Source of the DNA: Tipula vernalis | Taxonomy: Eukaryota > Arthropoda > Insecta > Diptera > Tipulidae | Direction: 5' to 3' | Assembly (NCBI GenBank): GCA_958295665.1 | Contig: OY282560.1 | Coordinates: 23,023,653 to 23,087,652 of the forward strand | DNA length: 64,000 nucleotides | Shown here: positions 36,157 through 48,789 of the stretch, in pieces | How the letters are laid out: each line of letters starts with the position of its first letter | Position numbering within the stretch: position 1 is the first letter of the stretch | The notes under the pieces: model-generated | Told to the model about the DNA's origin: nothing | Seen by the model: only the letters and a program-made list of their open reading frames with translations | Database searches by the model: none | Made by a program: the position numbers and the translations under genes

Positions 36157-37560
36157 CTGAAAAAAATAAAAATGTATTAAATAATTGCTTTTTCTGCCAA
36201 GCCTTTAATTGAAACACTACAAAATAAACAATCATTACGTCTTAATTAAATACACAGAACCTAACTAGTTCAATTATCAACAATATAGTGTAATAAACTT
36301 AATTAAATTCGGTACACACTTGTCAATCGTATATCTTCAAGTTTTCTCGTAGAAAGTGAAAACATTTATTTTTAAACTAAATAAAAAAATTAATACTAGC
36401 TACGTTGCTGACCAACAAACACTTCACTTGATACTTGACAATAAATTCGATGGTAACAAACAATCTAATATCTTTTTGAATATGTACATACTTTTCTTAT
36501 CATAAATTGACTTAACTCACCAGTATAAAATGCTATTTATTTATTCAAAAAGCAATAGGAAAATTTTAATTTATGTCATTCAATATTTACTCAATAATAA
36601 TAATATATATGTAAGTTGATAATATTCTAGCTTACAGACGCATAAGTAAGGCCAAGTTCTAAATTACTTTTGCAAATAAAACAAGCAAAATGACAATAAT
36701 CGATATGAAGTGTAAAGAAAATTGTTGATGCAAATTTTTGTTTTATATTCTTATTTACAACGAAGAAAATTTATTTACAGTGCCAATTATTAGCAATAAT
36801 ATATTCATAAATATTAAATTCGAATTTTTTATATTTTTTTTTTTCATATGTAATCTTATCGCAGATGAATGATAACGGCATTATTATTCTGAACACGAGT
36901 TGCCGATAAACCAGAAGCCGATTTGTTTTTAATGGGAAAAAACTTTGTCCAACCCATCAAAGGGTATCGTAAAAATCGAAATTTTATAACATACAATTAG
37001 ATTGTGATTAGAATTTAATATGGGCCCATTTGAAAATCAAAACATCCGTGATTGAATCCGTTAATGCCTTACACAAAGCTATTAAGAGTTTTTAAATAAA
37101 TTAATCTACTGACGGCTTACACTAAAAATGCAATTATCATTGTTGTCATGGTTAATTTAATTAAAATATACCATGCAAAACCAATACACTTAATTAAGTA
37201 CGTCATCTACCGTATCTTCATTCATCTAACTATAATATTTTTTATAACTATCGCTTTTAATAATATAAATATTGTTGAACGAATGGAATTAAACGAGTTT
37301 GTGTTTTATAAAAACTTTACTTTGCACCGTTGACCCATTTTTGGGATTGTGCAGTCGAGAAGATTAGATTTCTTTCAACAGTTTGTAACTTGGTAAAATT
37401 TTAATATTTTTTAACGTTAAACCAATGAAAATTACAGGATTTTTTGTGCTTGCTCGGGACATTTAAAAAAGTGCTAAGCGTTGTGCATTAAGAGGTATTA
37501 TGATTTGCTAACAATCTCTTTAGTAAAAATAAAAATGTTCCACTGAAAAATTGGATTGCG
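36157..37560. other. Upstream flank of the transporter, nothing recognised
   Basis: Should contain the upstream untranslated exon or promoter of the transporter if they are close, but no promoter motif is convincing in this AT-rich DNA. Confidence 0.3.
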
Positions 37561-37589
37561 GATTTTGTGATGGTTATGTAAATATTCTT

Positions 37590-37970
37590 GAAAGTGGTGA
37601 TTTTAGCCGTAATTTACTAAATCGCAAATCCTCGAATAGAACTTTTAAATTTTTACTAAATGGCTTTTCATTTAATATTATTAACAAAGAACCCACGAAT
37701 TACTCGAATAACATCTTCCTAACTACTTAAATTACTAACACAAGTAACATACGTTTTGCCAATCAAATTTCAGTTGGGTCTAATCATGACAAGTTGTTTT
37801 GGGTTTATGTCCTTTTTGAAAATTATTCGCCCGTTATTACTGAATTGAGAGATTCGAGTAAAATTGATGTAGATCGACTGTGCTTCAGTGATCTGGCAAT
37901 TTTTGTGAAAAGTGACATTGACGATAAAATGGAGTTTTTTAACGAACTAATTATTAATTGTTTTTAGCAG
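37590..37970 (+). pseudogene. LINE endonuclease-domain remnant (jockey/CR1-like)
   Basis: The plus strand reads GDFSRNLLNRKSS and FLLNGFSFNIINKEPTNYSNN. After a stop it continues IRFANQISVGSNHDKLFW and later DIDDKMEFFNELI. This follows the order GDFN, INxPTHxxxN, QISV-x-SDHD and the linker before RT in jockey/CR1-type elements. The catalytic SDHD has decayed to SNHD. It is probably the 5' part of the older LINE whose RT continues at 39827. Confidence 0.65.
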
Positions 37971-38109
37971 TGTATTATTTTGAAAAACTATGTATTAAAA
38001 TCCACAATATAAAAACAGAGATAGCCTTAACGCGGCGGTTGCTCAGAACCTCCCTAATAAAACATTTTGGGCATGTTCAAAAGATAGGACTAACTAACCA
38101 TTTTTGCCT

Positions 38110-38190
38110 TAGTATAAACTATTAATAGTGTAGACTATTAATAGTATATACTATTAATAGTATAAACTGTTACACTAATAATAGTGATGA
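38110..38190. repeat. Palindromic ACTATTAATAGT tandem repeat
   Basis: At least four copies of the 12-base palindrome or close variants, each separated by GTATA-like linkers. Confidence 0.7.
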
Positions 38191-38214
38191 CTGTGCATCT
38201 TTATTGAATACTTT

Positions 38215-38458
38215 GCAGCGGTTCACTCACTTAAATTCATACAAATCATACATTTGTATTACCACCACAATATATTAATCACATATAATGGCGGCTCACT
38301 TACACAATTAATACATCACGCCAGGGTCACCACTTGGATGACCCCGACGTGATGTATTAATTTTTTAACTGAGTCAACAATATGTGTGATTAATATATTG
38401 TGGTGTGGCACTAATAAGAATGTAAGAATTGTATAAATTCAAGTGAGTGAACCGCTAC
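38215..38458. repeat. Long hairpin, arms about 118 bp
   Basis: The left arm (38215-38332) and the inverted right arm (38340-38458) align over nearly their full length at roughly 80%, with a loop of only a few bases. Shared blocks include AGCGGTTCACTCACTT, CCACAATATATTAATCACA and AATTAATACATCACG. It is non-coding and probably a foldback transposon. Confidence 0.8.
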
Positions 38459-38544
38459 GACTTTCGATGATGATTTCTCATTTAGTAACATTGTTATAGA
38501 GGAGCTAAGACATACATTGTTCTCTATTGAATCCAACTGATTGA

Positions 38545-39830
38545 ATTCCAACTATTGAATTTGATAAAGTAGACCACGCTATGTTGTTATCGAAACTATG
38601 TTATGAATATAACTTTTCCAAGAGTGATTGTCAACTTATAGGTTCTTACTTGCATCTGCGACAACAATCTGTAAAATATCATGGCAACTTTAGCAACAAC
38701 ATTTTTGTCACATCTGGGGTTCCTCAAGGATCTATTTTAGGACCTATTCTGTTTTCATTGTACATAAATCAAATTTGTCAATCAATTAAACAAACGGGAA
38801 ACATTTGCTATCACCTTTTTGCGGATGATTTGCAAATCTATTCTTTCGGGGATATTGATTCGGTTGACGCTGTGATTAATAATCTAAATCAAGCTTTATG
38901 TAATATTTTGGAATGGTCCAAAGTGCACAAACTTCAAATCAATCCTGCGAAGTCACAAGCCATACTAATAACTAACAAAAAACGTATAAATTTACCGATA
39001 AATATGTAGTCTTTTAATTGACAATCACAGAATTGAGTTTTGTGACGTTATCAAGAGTCTGGGGTTGATCATAGACACTAAATTAAATTGGAGTACCCAT
39101 GTTAATAACCTATGTGGTAAAATTTATGGTATCTTAGGTAAATTGTGGTGCACGGCGAAATTTATTTCAAGTGATGTGAAATTTCATATCATTCGTACTC
39201 TTGTGGGACCTTTACTTTCATATTGTTCTTCGATATATTCGCAATGTTCCAAGAAGTCCCTACGAAAGTTAAATGTTGCTTTTAATTCTTGTGCTAGATA
39301 CATATTTTTGAAGCGAATGGGCGATCCAATTTCGCACCTTTCTGAACAGATATTTGGTGTAAGCTTCAACCAGTTTTTGGAACTGTCGGTGTTGACTGTG
39401 ATGTTTGGTTTGACTAAAAATAAAGTTCCGAATTACCTTTATGATAAACTGAAATTCTCGAAATCGCAGAGGACATTAAATTTAAATTTGCCTACATCAT
39501 GTAAAACTAAGCCAAGACAACGTGCTTTCTTTATCCATGGAGTGAAGCTCCGGATTAGTCTGAATCCGTCTATAAAGGCAGCATCTAATTTGCGTGGTTT
39601 TAAGGGACTGTACCTCGAGGGGCTGATTGGCACATAATTCGTTTCCATTATTTTTCTTTTTTCCATTATCACGTCTTCTAATGTTTTATCTTTTGTTCTT
39701 AATCTTTTCTTCTGTATTTTTAATTATATTATATTTAATTTTATTTATCGTTCTAATTATTTTTTGTAAAAAGGCTATGCCTTATTTGTGTAAAATTAAA
39801 TAAATAAATAAAATAAAATAAAAACTCTGT
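38545..39830 (+). pseudogene. 5'-truncated LINE: RT C-terminal half and 3' tail
   Basis: Non-LTR reverse transcriptase beginning at FDKVDHAMLLSKL (38545 onward). It continues through TSGVPQGSILGPILFSLYIN and the catalytic HLFADDLQIY box, then the thumb. One frame change near 39010 leads to the frame 39065-39637 (SLGLIIDTKLNWSTHV onward), which ends at a TAA. A short 3' UTR follows, with GCTATGCCTTATTTGTGT and an AATAAA-type simple tail at 39795-39828, as in jockey/CR1-like elements. Only one frameshift makes it the younger of the LINE copies here. It lacks the endonuclease and the start of RT. Confidence 0.88.
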
Positions 39831-40563
39831 TGATCTTGATGATGCACCTTTACGGTTTATTAAAGTAATTTTTCCAGTAATTACCCCTTTTCTTTTAATT
39901 ATTGTTAACACAATAATTACGAATTCTAAATTTCCTACGTGCTGGAAAATTGCAAAAATAATTCCTGTTCCTAAAAACACTAAACCGAGAGATGTCAACT
40001 TAATGTTGTCGATGACATTAATAGGGAAATGGACCTCGGTAAAGTATATGCGCTTGTTTTTTACTCCTTTGTTTGCCTGCTTAAGAATCTTAAAAATTTA
40101 AAAGTTTTGATTCAACCTTGTGTTTTGTTCGTACCTTACCGGAAGATCGCAAGCGTTACACACTAATAACATGAACATATCCAGGCGACTTAGTATAGAG
40201 ATTGTGTGGCACAAAACTCTGTTCTCGGCTCAGTTTTGTTTTCTGCATTTATCAATGATTTACTTTTAGAGTAATTTCTAAGTCAAACTATCACTTATAT
40301 GCAGATGATGTGCGACTGTACTGGAGTGACTATTATCAAAATAGACGACCTTGCATTGAGACTTTAAATGAAGGTATCAGCTATGTTCTGAAGTGGTCTA
40401 GGAAAAATCGACTATTATTAAATAAAAGAAAGACTCAGTCGATCATAATTTCCAACAAACCACTTGACGTGCCTGCTTTCCCTAATATAGTCGTAAACGA
40501 TATAAAGAGATTTAGGTCTATATGTTTATCAGACTACGTCCTAGGAAATTTGGTTCTTTTGAA
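39827..40563 (+). pseudogene. LINE reverse-transcriptase remnant, older copy
   Basis: Starts directly after the tail of the previous LINE with the RT N-terminal region (APLRFIKVIFPVITP, then FPTCWKIAKIIPVPKN). After a decayed stretch it gives NSVLGSVLFSAFINDLL, a LYADDVRLYW catalytic box and LKWSRKNRLLLNKRKTQ. Frame changes and a stop are present. The order suggests that the upstream LINE inserted into this older element. Confidence 0.8.
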
Positions 40564-42024
40564 CTAAAACGACCACTGGGGTTTGCTCTTACATTTTACC
40601 TTATATTACTTATTGTGGTATAGCACTATTTGAAATGAAAACGAATTGACTTCGGAAAGTCGAGCTAATGTTTAATGGTTGTATAAGGTGTGTATACGGA
40701 TTACGTAAATATGATCATATATCACGGTGGTTTAAATCAATATTGTGTTTATTTAATTATTTTCAATGTGCTAAATTCTAGATAACTAATTTATTTAATT
40801 TATTAGAATAATTTACGAATTCCTAAAAATAAGACACAAATATTTAATTCTTGCTACGTCAATGCAACGTCAACGAATAGTTTTAAAATGAAATATTATT
40901 AAATTTATAACATTATACGCTAGCAAAAAATGTTTGAATGTACCTACATTAAGTTTTAGGATATGACTGTCCTTTTGTTAATTTTTAACATTTTATTTCA
41001 ATTTATATTGTTTGTATTTCCGTTTAAAAATGTTCGAGGGAACCGTAATTTTGATATTTTTCGGATTTTGTGCTTATGGCCCAAAATGTGTATTATATGT
41101 GTGTCTATCTACTATTACATTGTAAAAGTTATAATTAACTTAAATATGTTATATTTTATTAAACAAATAAACAAATAAAGATTTGTACCTCTATTTTCAC
41201 AAGACTATATAAAGCCAGCCTTGAAATTTATTACGGTAACCGCAAAAATAAACAACTTCCCTGCAAAGAATTGCGAATAGCAATAAGGTATCTTTGAATA
41301 TTGCACTCTGCCAATTCACTTTTCTAAAACGGGCCACAAACGCTGTGTTTATTGTACGATAGATCTAACGATCTGGCTTGAATCAATTATTGAATCGATA
41401 ATCTAAACTTGTGGGGTTATCGTACAACAAACATTATGATCTGCAATAAAATTGTACGTACGAATGAACGATTTGATTAAATAATCGGGTGCATTTATGC
41501 AAGAATTGTCTACGGATTTGTATATTTCGCTTTAAAACGGTATACCTTGTGTACTAAAACTGTACCATATCTTTTCGGCCAAATGAAACTTTCAGGAGAA
41601 ATGACTGATATTATCTAGGAAAAATTCAAGCCTAAGGTATGTGACTTCTAATGGGTCTTAAAACAAGCACAAATACAACACAAATTACGAGGTAATAAAA
41701 AATTAACTGAAGGAAGAGCAAGAGAGAGACTTGATAGATAGGTATAGGAAAAATATTATATGATAAATTGGTTGAATTATCTGTAAGGTGGTACAACCGA
41801 CAGTACGGTAAATTGTAGCGTCTAGAATAAGACTTATCACAGAATTAGAAACACAGACGGTTAGCTGTAAGTTTCTTTGGGATAAATCAGAGTCTGAGAG
41901 CGTAACGGCTCTCGGAATTTCAGTTTCTCATGAGTAGTTTCTTTTAACCATTTTTTGAACCTTTTTCACTTAAAACAGCAATAACACCGCTTAAAACATA
42001 ATTCTCATAAAACGCTGTGCCAAA
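40564..42024. other. Spacer, nothing recognised
   Basis: AT-rich, with no coding or repeat structure supported. The open frame at 40963-41178 is hydrophobic but featureless. Confidence 0.35.
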
Positions 42025-42086
42025 ATGGTCTCGCCTCTCCGAAAAACCTGACACAAATCCAGTCACATTTGCATAGTATTTTTTTT
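42025..42086. mobile_element. One-armed copy of the 78-bp foldback element
   Basis: Aligns with the reverse complement of 19103-19180 from ATGGTCTCGCC through AGTCACATTTGCATAGTATT. The second arm has been lost. Confidence 0.65.
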
Positions 42087-42163
42087 ACAGGTCGTTATCT
42101 AGGTTGTTTCAATGGCAACTTTAAATTGTTTCCATTAAGCAACTCTATATTTTGTAGCAGCTG

Positions 42164-42181
42164 GGTGGTGGTGGTGGTGGG
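42164..42181. repeat. GGT microsatellite
   Basis: About six GGT units in an AT-rich context. Confidence 0.8.
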
Positions 42182-42694
42182 AGGAAGGTTCCAGTATTGT
42201 TTTCGACATAAATTTTCGATTTCGAAAGATACCTTCTTTTTTTTCTAGTGATTACAGGAAAGGTTAACAATAGCTTGCTCAAATTTACGTGGAAACTCCA
42301 AATCAATAGTTGGTCCTCAGTTTAACATTCTGCATCATGAGAAATAGAATTTGATTTTGTCCGAAACAATTTTGTCGGACCATTATTTTTGTGATCAAGA
42401 TATGGTTTACGGTAAAGATCAATTATTAATTGACAGTTAAATTGTGACAGATTTTTAAATAATAAAAAAATAATCGTAAAATATTTGAAGGCAATATATT
42501 TTTATTAAATAAGAACTGAATAAAATCAAACTGAAAATATTCCTTCTATTTATGTTTTTATCTGAGTCCGCTTTACACGAAAAATGTATCGGGAAACTCA
42601 AATGAAGGAAAAGCCAAGGAAGCTAAGTTTTAAAACCAAATACAGCAATAAAATTTCGAAAACAAAAGCGGGCTAAGCTAATTATTTTTCTATT

Positions 42695-42903
42695 GAAGGT
42701 GGGTACATGGTCCAATTCTGATGGAAAAATGTACACCACGAAGTTAGCAAGATATGATAATTTTTAGTTAAAATTAATTTTTGTTTTGGTTTATTGGTGA
42801 CCCAGGTCAACTTTTTTGTTGTAGTTGGAAATAATTCAACTCATACAGCTAACTTGGTGGTGTACATTTTTTCACCCGAAATGTAGCATGTACACAGCTT
42901 CAG
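42695..42903. mobile_element. Inverted-repeat element, about 209 bp
   Basis: Arms of about 55 bases (42695-42750 and 42844-42903). The inner part is strongest: AAAAATGTACACCAC followed by GAAGTTAGC or CAAGTTAGC, inverted on the right. The interior is non-coding. Confidence 0.6.
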
Positions 42904-44990
42904 GGCCACAAAATATAGCAATTTCGAATAAGTGTTATTATTATTCCCACAGAATAAAAACTAAATTTCGTTTGTCAGTGAAGAGGAGTTGATATGACCG
43001 ATTGAGATTTGAAAACGAAAACAAACAAGAAACTAATTAATGTTCTCTAATCTTCTTTAGAACAATTTGGCGATATAATTCTTTTACCAAATTGTATTTC
43101 AAATTTGATGTAAAACCTTAGTTAAATATGACACATTTTAGCCAAATTATAGTTAAGTCGAAATTATTATTACGAAATACGATAAGGTGTGTCAGTAGAT
43201 TAGTTAAAACGGAATCAACTTATTAATAGGCCTAAAATACTGAAATAATTGAAAATGCTACGATTCTCCCTACCTCTCATTCTTTTCAGAAGAGTAACGC
43301 ATTGTTCTCAGATTGCAATCGACCAATAGTGGTTGCTGAATATTAGGAACTGAGTCTCGATACGTCTTGGCAGAACGTTTTAGATCTCATAATATTGCGT
43401 TCAACCATTAAGTATACATTATTAATTTATTGAGTGTCACTTGTTTACACAAAACCGAAAGTTTTGCTTTGCAATCCATTTTTTACGACAACGGTTTATC
43501 AAACCATTTTCTTTGATTTATTTATTTTAAGTGATTAATACACATTTACAAATACTAAATTAGATACCTGTATCTGATACCTACCGTCATTTACTATAAT
43601 GGAATACTATAACGAATACAGTGAAAAAGGCCAAACACGTTTAGCACGTTTGCTACGTTTGCAAATAGATCCATGTGTAAAATCTAAAAATTCTTCACTA
43701 TAAAATTAAAGCACACAAAATCCATAAATATTTCTCAAGAACAAATTTGTTGTATGTCCTGTATATCGAATTTCAATCACTTATTTATAAGCCAATGTTA
43801 CGAAAACCGAAATAATGTAAACATATCGATTTTTAATTTAACAAAAATTGCAAAATACAATCCGTCTGCCATTTTTGCTTTGTAAATTGCAGAGTATTCG
43901 CATTTTGAAGTTTTTGAATATACAATATGCGCATTATAATATTTACTTTATTCATTCCAAGTTCAAATTTTTGCTGAATTTTAAAATGAAAATTTATTTC
44001 GAGTTGCTGATAACAAAAATACCGTACTGTGATTTGCACAACAAAAGAGTGATCTCGACAAAAAGAACTTTGACTGATGTAAATAATATAGACACAAAGC
44101 CAAGCAAAATACATAAAAGTATTTTAATTCTCATCTCTAAATTATGTCATATAGTTACATTTGAAATTAATATTTACATTTTTTTAAATATACTGTAGCA
44201 CGTGGTTTGTTTTGAAAAATACAGTTTATCCAGGGTAAACCGTAGTTCAAAAAATTGCAATAACGACACCAACATTTACTTATTTTTTTTTTAAGGGCAG
44301 TCACGTTGGATCAACTGTATATTATTACATAAATAGGACAGTCCAAAACCATAGTTGTGTTTCAATTAGAATTAATTAAAATGTATTATATTTACATATC
44401 TAAAGAAATACTTGTTAATTTATGTATTTTACGGTGTTGATTAGGTTTCAATTACTTAGTAGCTATATAGTTTTATATTGTGGTTGAAAATATTAATTGT
44501 GGTCGCCTAGTATGAAATAATAATATTTCTAGAGTTGTTAGTAAATTATTTGTTTAGCAGCGGTAATTATTCTGCATTGTGTACGACCTACCTTAAAAAG
44601 TAAAAATTATCAATGTTTATGATATAATTTACAATACACTGTAGAACTTTTATGAAATGCGGTTTAGTTTACTTAAAACCAGAAGAGATAAACAATTTTA
44701 TCATTGCTCAAAACAATTACGATTGATTTGAAGGTTATATTGTGTTTATTGCCACTTATTTGTGGCAAGCGTGATTGGATTATTATCAGCGTACAAAACT
44801 GTGGTATTTACGTTGAGACTTCCGGGATCAAATCGAAGGAATTTTTTTATCATGGTAATAGGCAAATTCTCGTGTAGGATAGGCGAGGCAGATCGCTAAA
44901 TTTATTTAGCGGCAATGCTAGAAACAGAAAAATAATAATTTGAACACAATTTAAATATTTCCTTTGAGAAATCGATCTCCAGCCTAAATG
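42904..44990. other. Spacer, nothing firmly recognised
   Basis: Overlapping open frames on both strands at 43833-44198 mirror each other and show no family features. A GGTCGCCTAGTA block near 44500 resembles 1571-1590. Confidence 0.35.
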
Positions 44991-44994
44991 ATAT

Positions 44995-45800
44995 GGCCCA
45001 AAAAATTCTTCAAAATGCAATTTAATATGTTTTAGATTATGAACTATATATTTAGAGAATCGGCTTAACGTCTCAGATCTAATATTTCACTAAAATACAT
45101 CGACAAATTTGTGTTTGTTCCATTTGGTGCTGAATTTTGAGAAAATTGTCTGGGTTGTCTGGGCTTGGAAAACCAAATTTGGAAAGTTTAATTTTTGATT
45201 TATGGTATCGACCATAATATCATTAGTACGAGAAGCGTTCCAAAATATGTTTTGCCGTTTTTATTTTAAAAATTCTGTTCCCAGCTCAACCATACGGCTG
45301 AAAAATTCTTCAGGCCAGGAATTAATCCATCAACAAATGTGCTGGTTCCACTTGATGCTGGTGACTGAGAAGATAGTTTGAATTAGCTAAGTATGTGAAA
45401 ATAAATTTGGCGAATATAATTTTTGATTAACATCGAGCAAAACATCATTGTGTGTTCCGCAATATTTCTTGAATTTGAGCCATAGTTCAATTAAGAAATC
45501 CGATCCCAAAATCCTAATCAATTTTGTATAATTATGCAAAAAAAAAATTGTGAAACAATAGAATAGCCCCTCTTACAAACCATAATATCATTAGTCCGAC
45601 CCCTGGTGGTATGACCCGAGGAATTCTTTCGTCGTGAAGGACTACTTATAGAATTGGCTTAATAACTTAGATATAAAATGTCACTAAAATCCATCGACAA
45701 ACGTGTATGCTCCATTTGGTGCTGGAATCTAGTAAAGGCCTGGTTAGGAATGAAAAAACAAATTTGTTTTTGGTAGATCTAATTGTTTAGTTTATGGTTT
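44995..45800. repeat. Three diverged tandem copies, about 230-370 bp period
   Basis: A recurring block CATCGACAAAtktGT...CCATTTGGTGCTGG occurs at 45098, 45328 and 45692. Around each copy are shared AAAAATTCTTC, GGCTTAA and ATAATATCATTAGT segments. Divergence is substantial, so the array is old. Confidence 0.65.
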
Positions 45801-46242
45801 GTATATTGTATTTATTTGATGTGTACAATATTTATTGAATTCTGGCCATGTTTTATTTAAGGAACACTATCCCTGCGGCAAACAGAACTTCTGCAATTCC
45901 ATTGAAGTTTGTTATCTGACTTAGCCATCGTACCCATGCGTACCATGTAGACTTGCCACCTTTGGAAATTTGGAAAACGGGACACCACACATTTTTATTC
46001 AAGATATCCTAAATGTTGGATTTAATAACATACAGTTTCTTTCTCTTGCTCTTCTTTAGTCCTTTACTAGTTTAGGGTTTAAACAAAACTTGGAAAACCA
46101 CCGACTGTAATTAAATGAATGCCAAGGATACCGTGAAGCAACTTTTAGTCTTATTACATTTCTCTACAGACACAGCGACTCCTCCAATTTATTATAGGTT
46201 AAATATGAATTTAGTTAAATACGAGAATGAAAGTTATAATCA

Positions 46243-46262
46243 GTGGCGGCTTAAATTTTCAA
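46243..46262. other. hAT-type terminus-like sequence
   Basis: CAGTGGCGGCTTAAATTTTC resembles a hAT-family 5' end (CAGTGGCG...). No partner end nearby was identified. Confidence 0.3.
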
Positions 46263-46554
46263 CCAAACAAAAATCGAAATAATTTTTTTTAGCAATTTCA
46301 ATTTAAACACAAATTAACAAGAGCTCAGCAGTTTTTGATCCAGAATCAAAAATACTTATTCAATTGAACGTGGCATAAAATTTGCTTGCTACAATTGATC
46401 GAACCATATTTTTCAACTTCCGAATTGCGGTTTGCTAGATTATCGAGTATTTGCCCCTAAGAGGTTTTCCAGTTATTTTTCGAAAAGGATGTTTATTTTC
46501 TTTTGATTTGCTTTGCAATTAGCATTGAACTTTTTCAAGCTTATTCCTACACTT

Positions 46555-46930
46555 GGAGTATTCGAGATTTTTGGCGAGATTCAAAATTTTTCGAGAATAT
46601 ACTATATATCGAGATTATTCTAGAATCCTAAAATAATTTGAGATTATTCGAGTCTTATGCGAGTTTCCCGATATTAGTCTATTTACGCTAAATTTGCAAA
46701 ATGCCTTAATTACGTGGTATGACATAATTTGTGATATATCGATGTTTTCGATATTTTATGCGATTTTTAAGCTTATTTGAGATTCATTAAGTGATTATTA
46801 TTTTTTCGAGATCATTTAAGATTGTCGATATTACTCCAGTTCTAGCTTGGCGTTGAAATAGCACAGTACTGAGCTTCATGATTTTTCAGAAATGAGATTA
46901 TTGAATTTAAGATTTTGAGAATATTACCAG
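46555..46930. repeat. Degenerate CGAGATTATT-rich low-complexity sequence
   Basis: Irregular repetition of GAGATTATTCGAG-like units. Confidence 0.55.
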
Positions 46931-46942
46931 AGCCTTCTAGAG

Positions 46943-47829
46943 TATAGAGCCATAATCTTAATGACGTATTTTTTAGAAGCTTTTTTAGTGGTATAACTTT
47001 TCATTGATTTCCATAGGAATCCATAGTAAAAATGGTGTTTTTTAGCGTCAAGTTTTTCAATGAAAAAAGCAAAAATATTATAAAATGTTTATCTAAAAGT
47101 TTTCTACATATCTTTAAGAACAATATACAAGAAGGCCATATTGGTATTAAATAAATATTAATTGCAGAAATATTAAAATTAAATTATTTCTAAAATAAAT
47201 TTATTCGAACTTTCATTTTGACAAATACATCAAAGTTGGCTCTGACAAATTAAAATAATACTTGCTAAATTTATCTTTAGTTTTACTAGTGTACGTAAGA
47301 TGTCTAAAATGGTTGCAGAAAAATACGAAAAAAATTATTTAATCGCAAAATTATCACGCGTTCCTATATTTTTTGAATTTGTTTTGCTTTTCCTACAATT
47401 TTTGAACTTGAAATTTCCCCAGGTCGTAATTTTTGGTACGATTTTTCCAAATTTTTACGGCCATCACTGCCATCTATGTAATGTATATTGACTTAATGAC
47501 CAAACGAATCGTAGTAAGCTTTTATTTTAATTTGACCAGAATGCCGTTGTTATGAATTTTTTTTAATATTTTGGTTTAAATAAATCAATTATTACAAGAA
47601 AATGAAAACGATTTACTTAAACGATATTCATATATGTTGAAATTCAAACATTTATGAAAGTATCTCAGAAATCATAATTAAGAATTTGTAACGTTTTCAT
47701 TTAAAAATTTGTCTTAGGAAAAAAAGTGATTTCCCATATGTTTTGTGTGTTTTACTATGAAAAGTTTCGTTTTTTCCTCGTTTCTAATTCCCTTATAAAA
47801 GCTCAGATTTTTTGATTATGGCTCTATAA
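46943..47829. mobile_element. TIR element related to the 51.7-kb element
   Basis: A perfect 15-base inverted terminus (TATAGAGCCATAATC) lies at 46943-46957 and 47815-47829. Sub-terminal sequence on the right (TTTAAATGAAAA...TTACAAA...GATTTCT, read on the minus strand) matches that of the 51728-54182 element. The left side shares a GATTTCC-CATA block. Its centre carries an open frame, 47300-47491, starting MSKMVAEKYEKNYLIAKLSR, of unknown identity. Confidence 0.5.
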
Positions 47830-48789
47830 AATACAGGGTGCTCTGATATTACTCCTAGATTTCACTAAAACAAAATAATCAAATCAAGTAAAGTTGTTGT
47901 TGGAACAAAAATTTAAAACAAATTTTTAAAAAACTTATTTAAATATAGATTGATTTTTTGTTTTATTTAAAACTAAAGTCACAAAAGAAAAGAGAGCTTT
48001 TATATTCTAAAAGCTTAAACATTGCTAAATACAAACAACCTTCTTTTCTTTAGTGTACTATTTCCGATTGCATGCAAAACTCAAATTGCTTTTTTCTCCA
48101 TTTAAACAGCGATTAAAAGTTTTTGAGTCTGTTAGCGTGATGTAAGAAAATGCGCACGAAAAATGGGTGTTGGCACATAGTATAATTGAAAATTGGATGA
48201 ATGACTGTTGAAGCGATTAACATTCATTCTTCTGCAATTTTTGCCCTTAGTTTATTATAAACATAAGGAAAGATCATAAACCTTCCTCTCACATATCCGT
48301 CAGGATCTAGGCTGACAATGATAGCGGTTACTCCGAAATCCTGATTTACATTTTAGGCGTATATAGTCCCATCCAACGGATCTCATCTCACCACAATAAA
48401 AATATCATCTTTCCTCTCGAAAGTTCAATGCTCGATACAACTCCTAAATTTATGATCGGGTCAGTGCAGATAAATATAATCATAATCCAAGTGCAAATCA
48501 TTTCAAGCCACATTGGAATAGAGGGGTCGAAAACATAAAACCGCTCAAATCCGGTGCACTTGGTGTCCGTTCATAACAAGTAATAAGTAATTTTTCAGAA
48601 TAATTTACCAGCGTATTTCTTCTATTCAAACTGACTAACTTAACTGGTGGCTTTAGACTGTTTATTTATATATTAAAGAATGAGTCAACTGATTCGATAG
48701 GTTGTAGCTCCAACTATTCTAAGAGCTTGGTTGATTAACCCTTTGGTTTAGTGATTTCCTTTTATGGCTCGATAGAAAAACGCCGATTG
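47830..48789. other. Spacer, nothing recognised
   Basis: AT-rich, with no supported feature. Confidence 0.35.

Noticed and set aside
43833..44198. Overlapping frames of 93 and 116 codons on opposite strands
   Set aside because: They shadow each other in AT-rich DNA, with no motif, splice logic or family resemblance.
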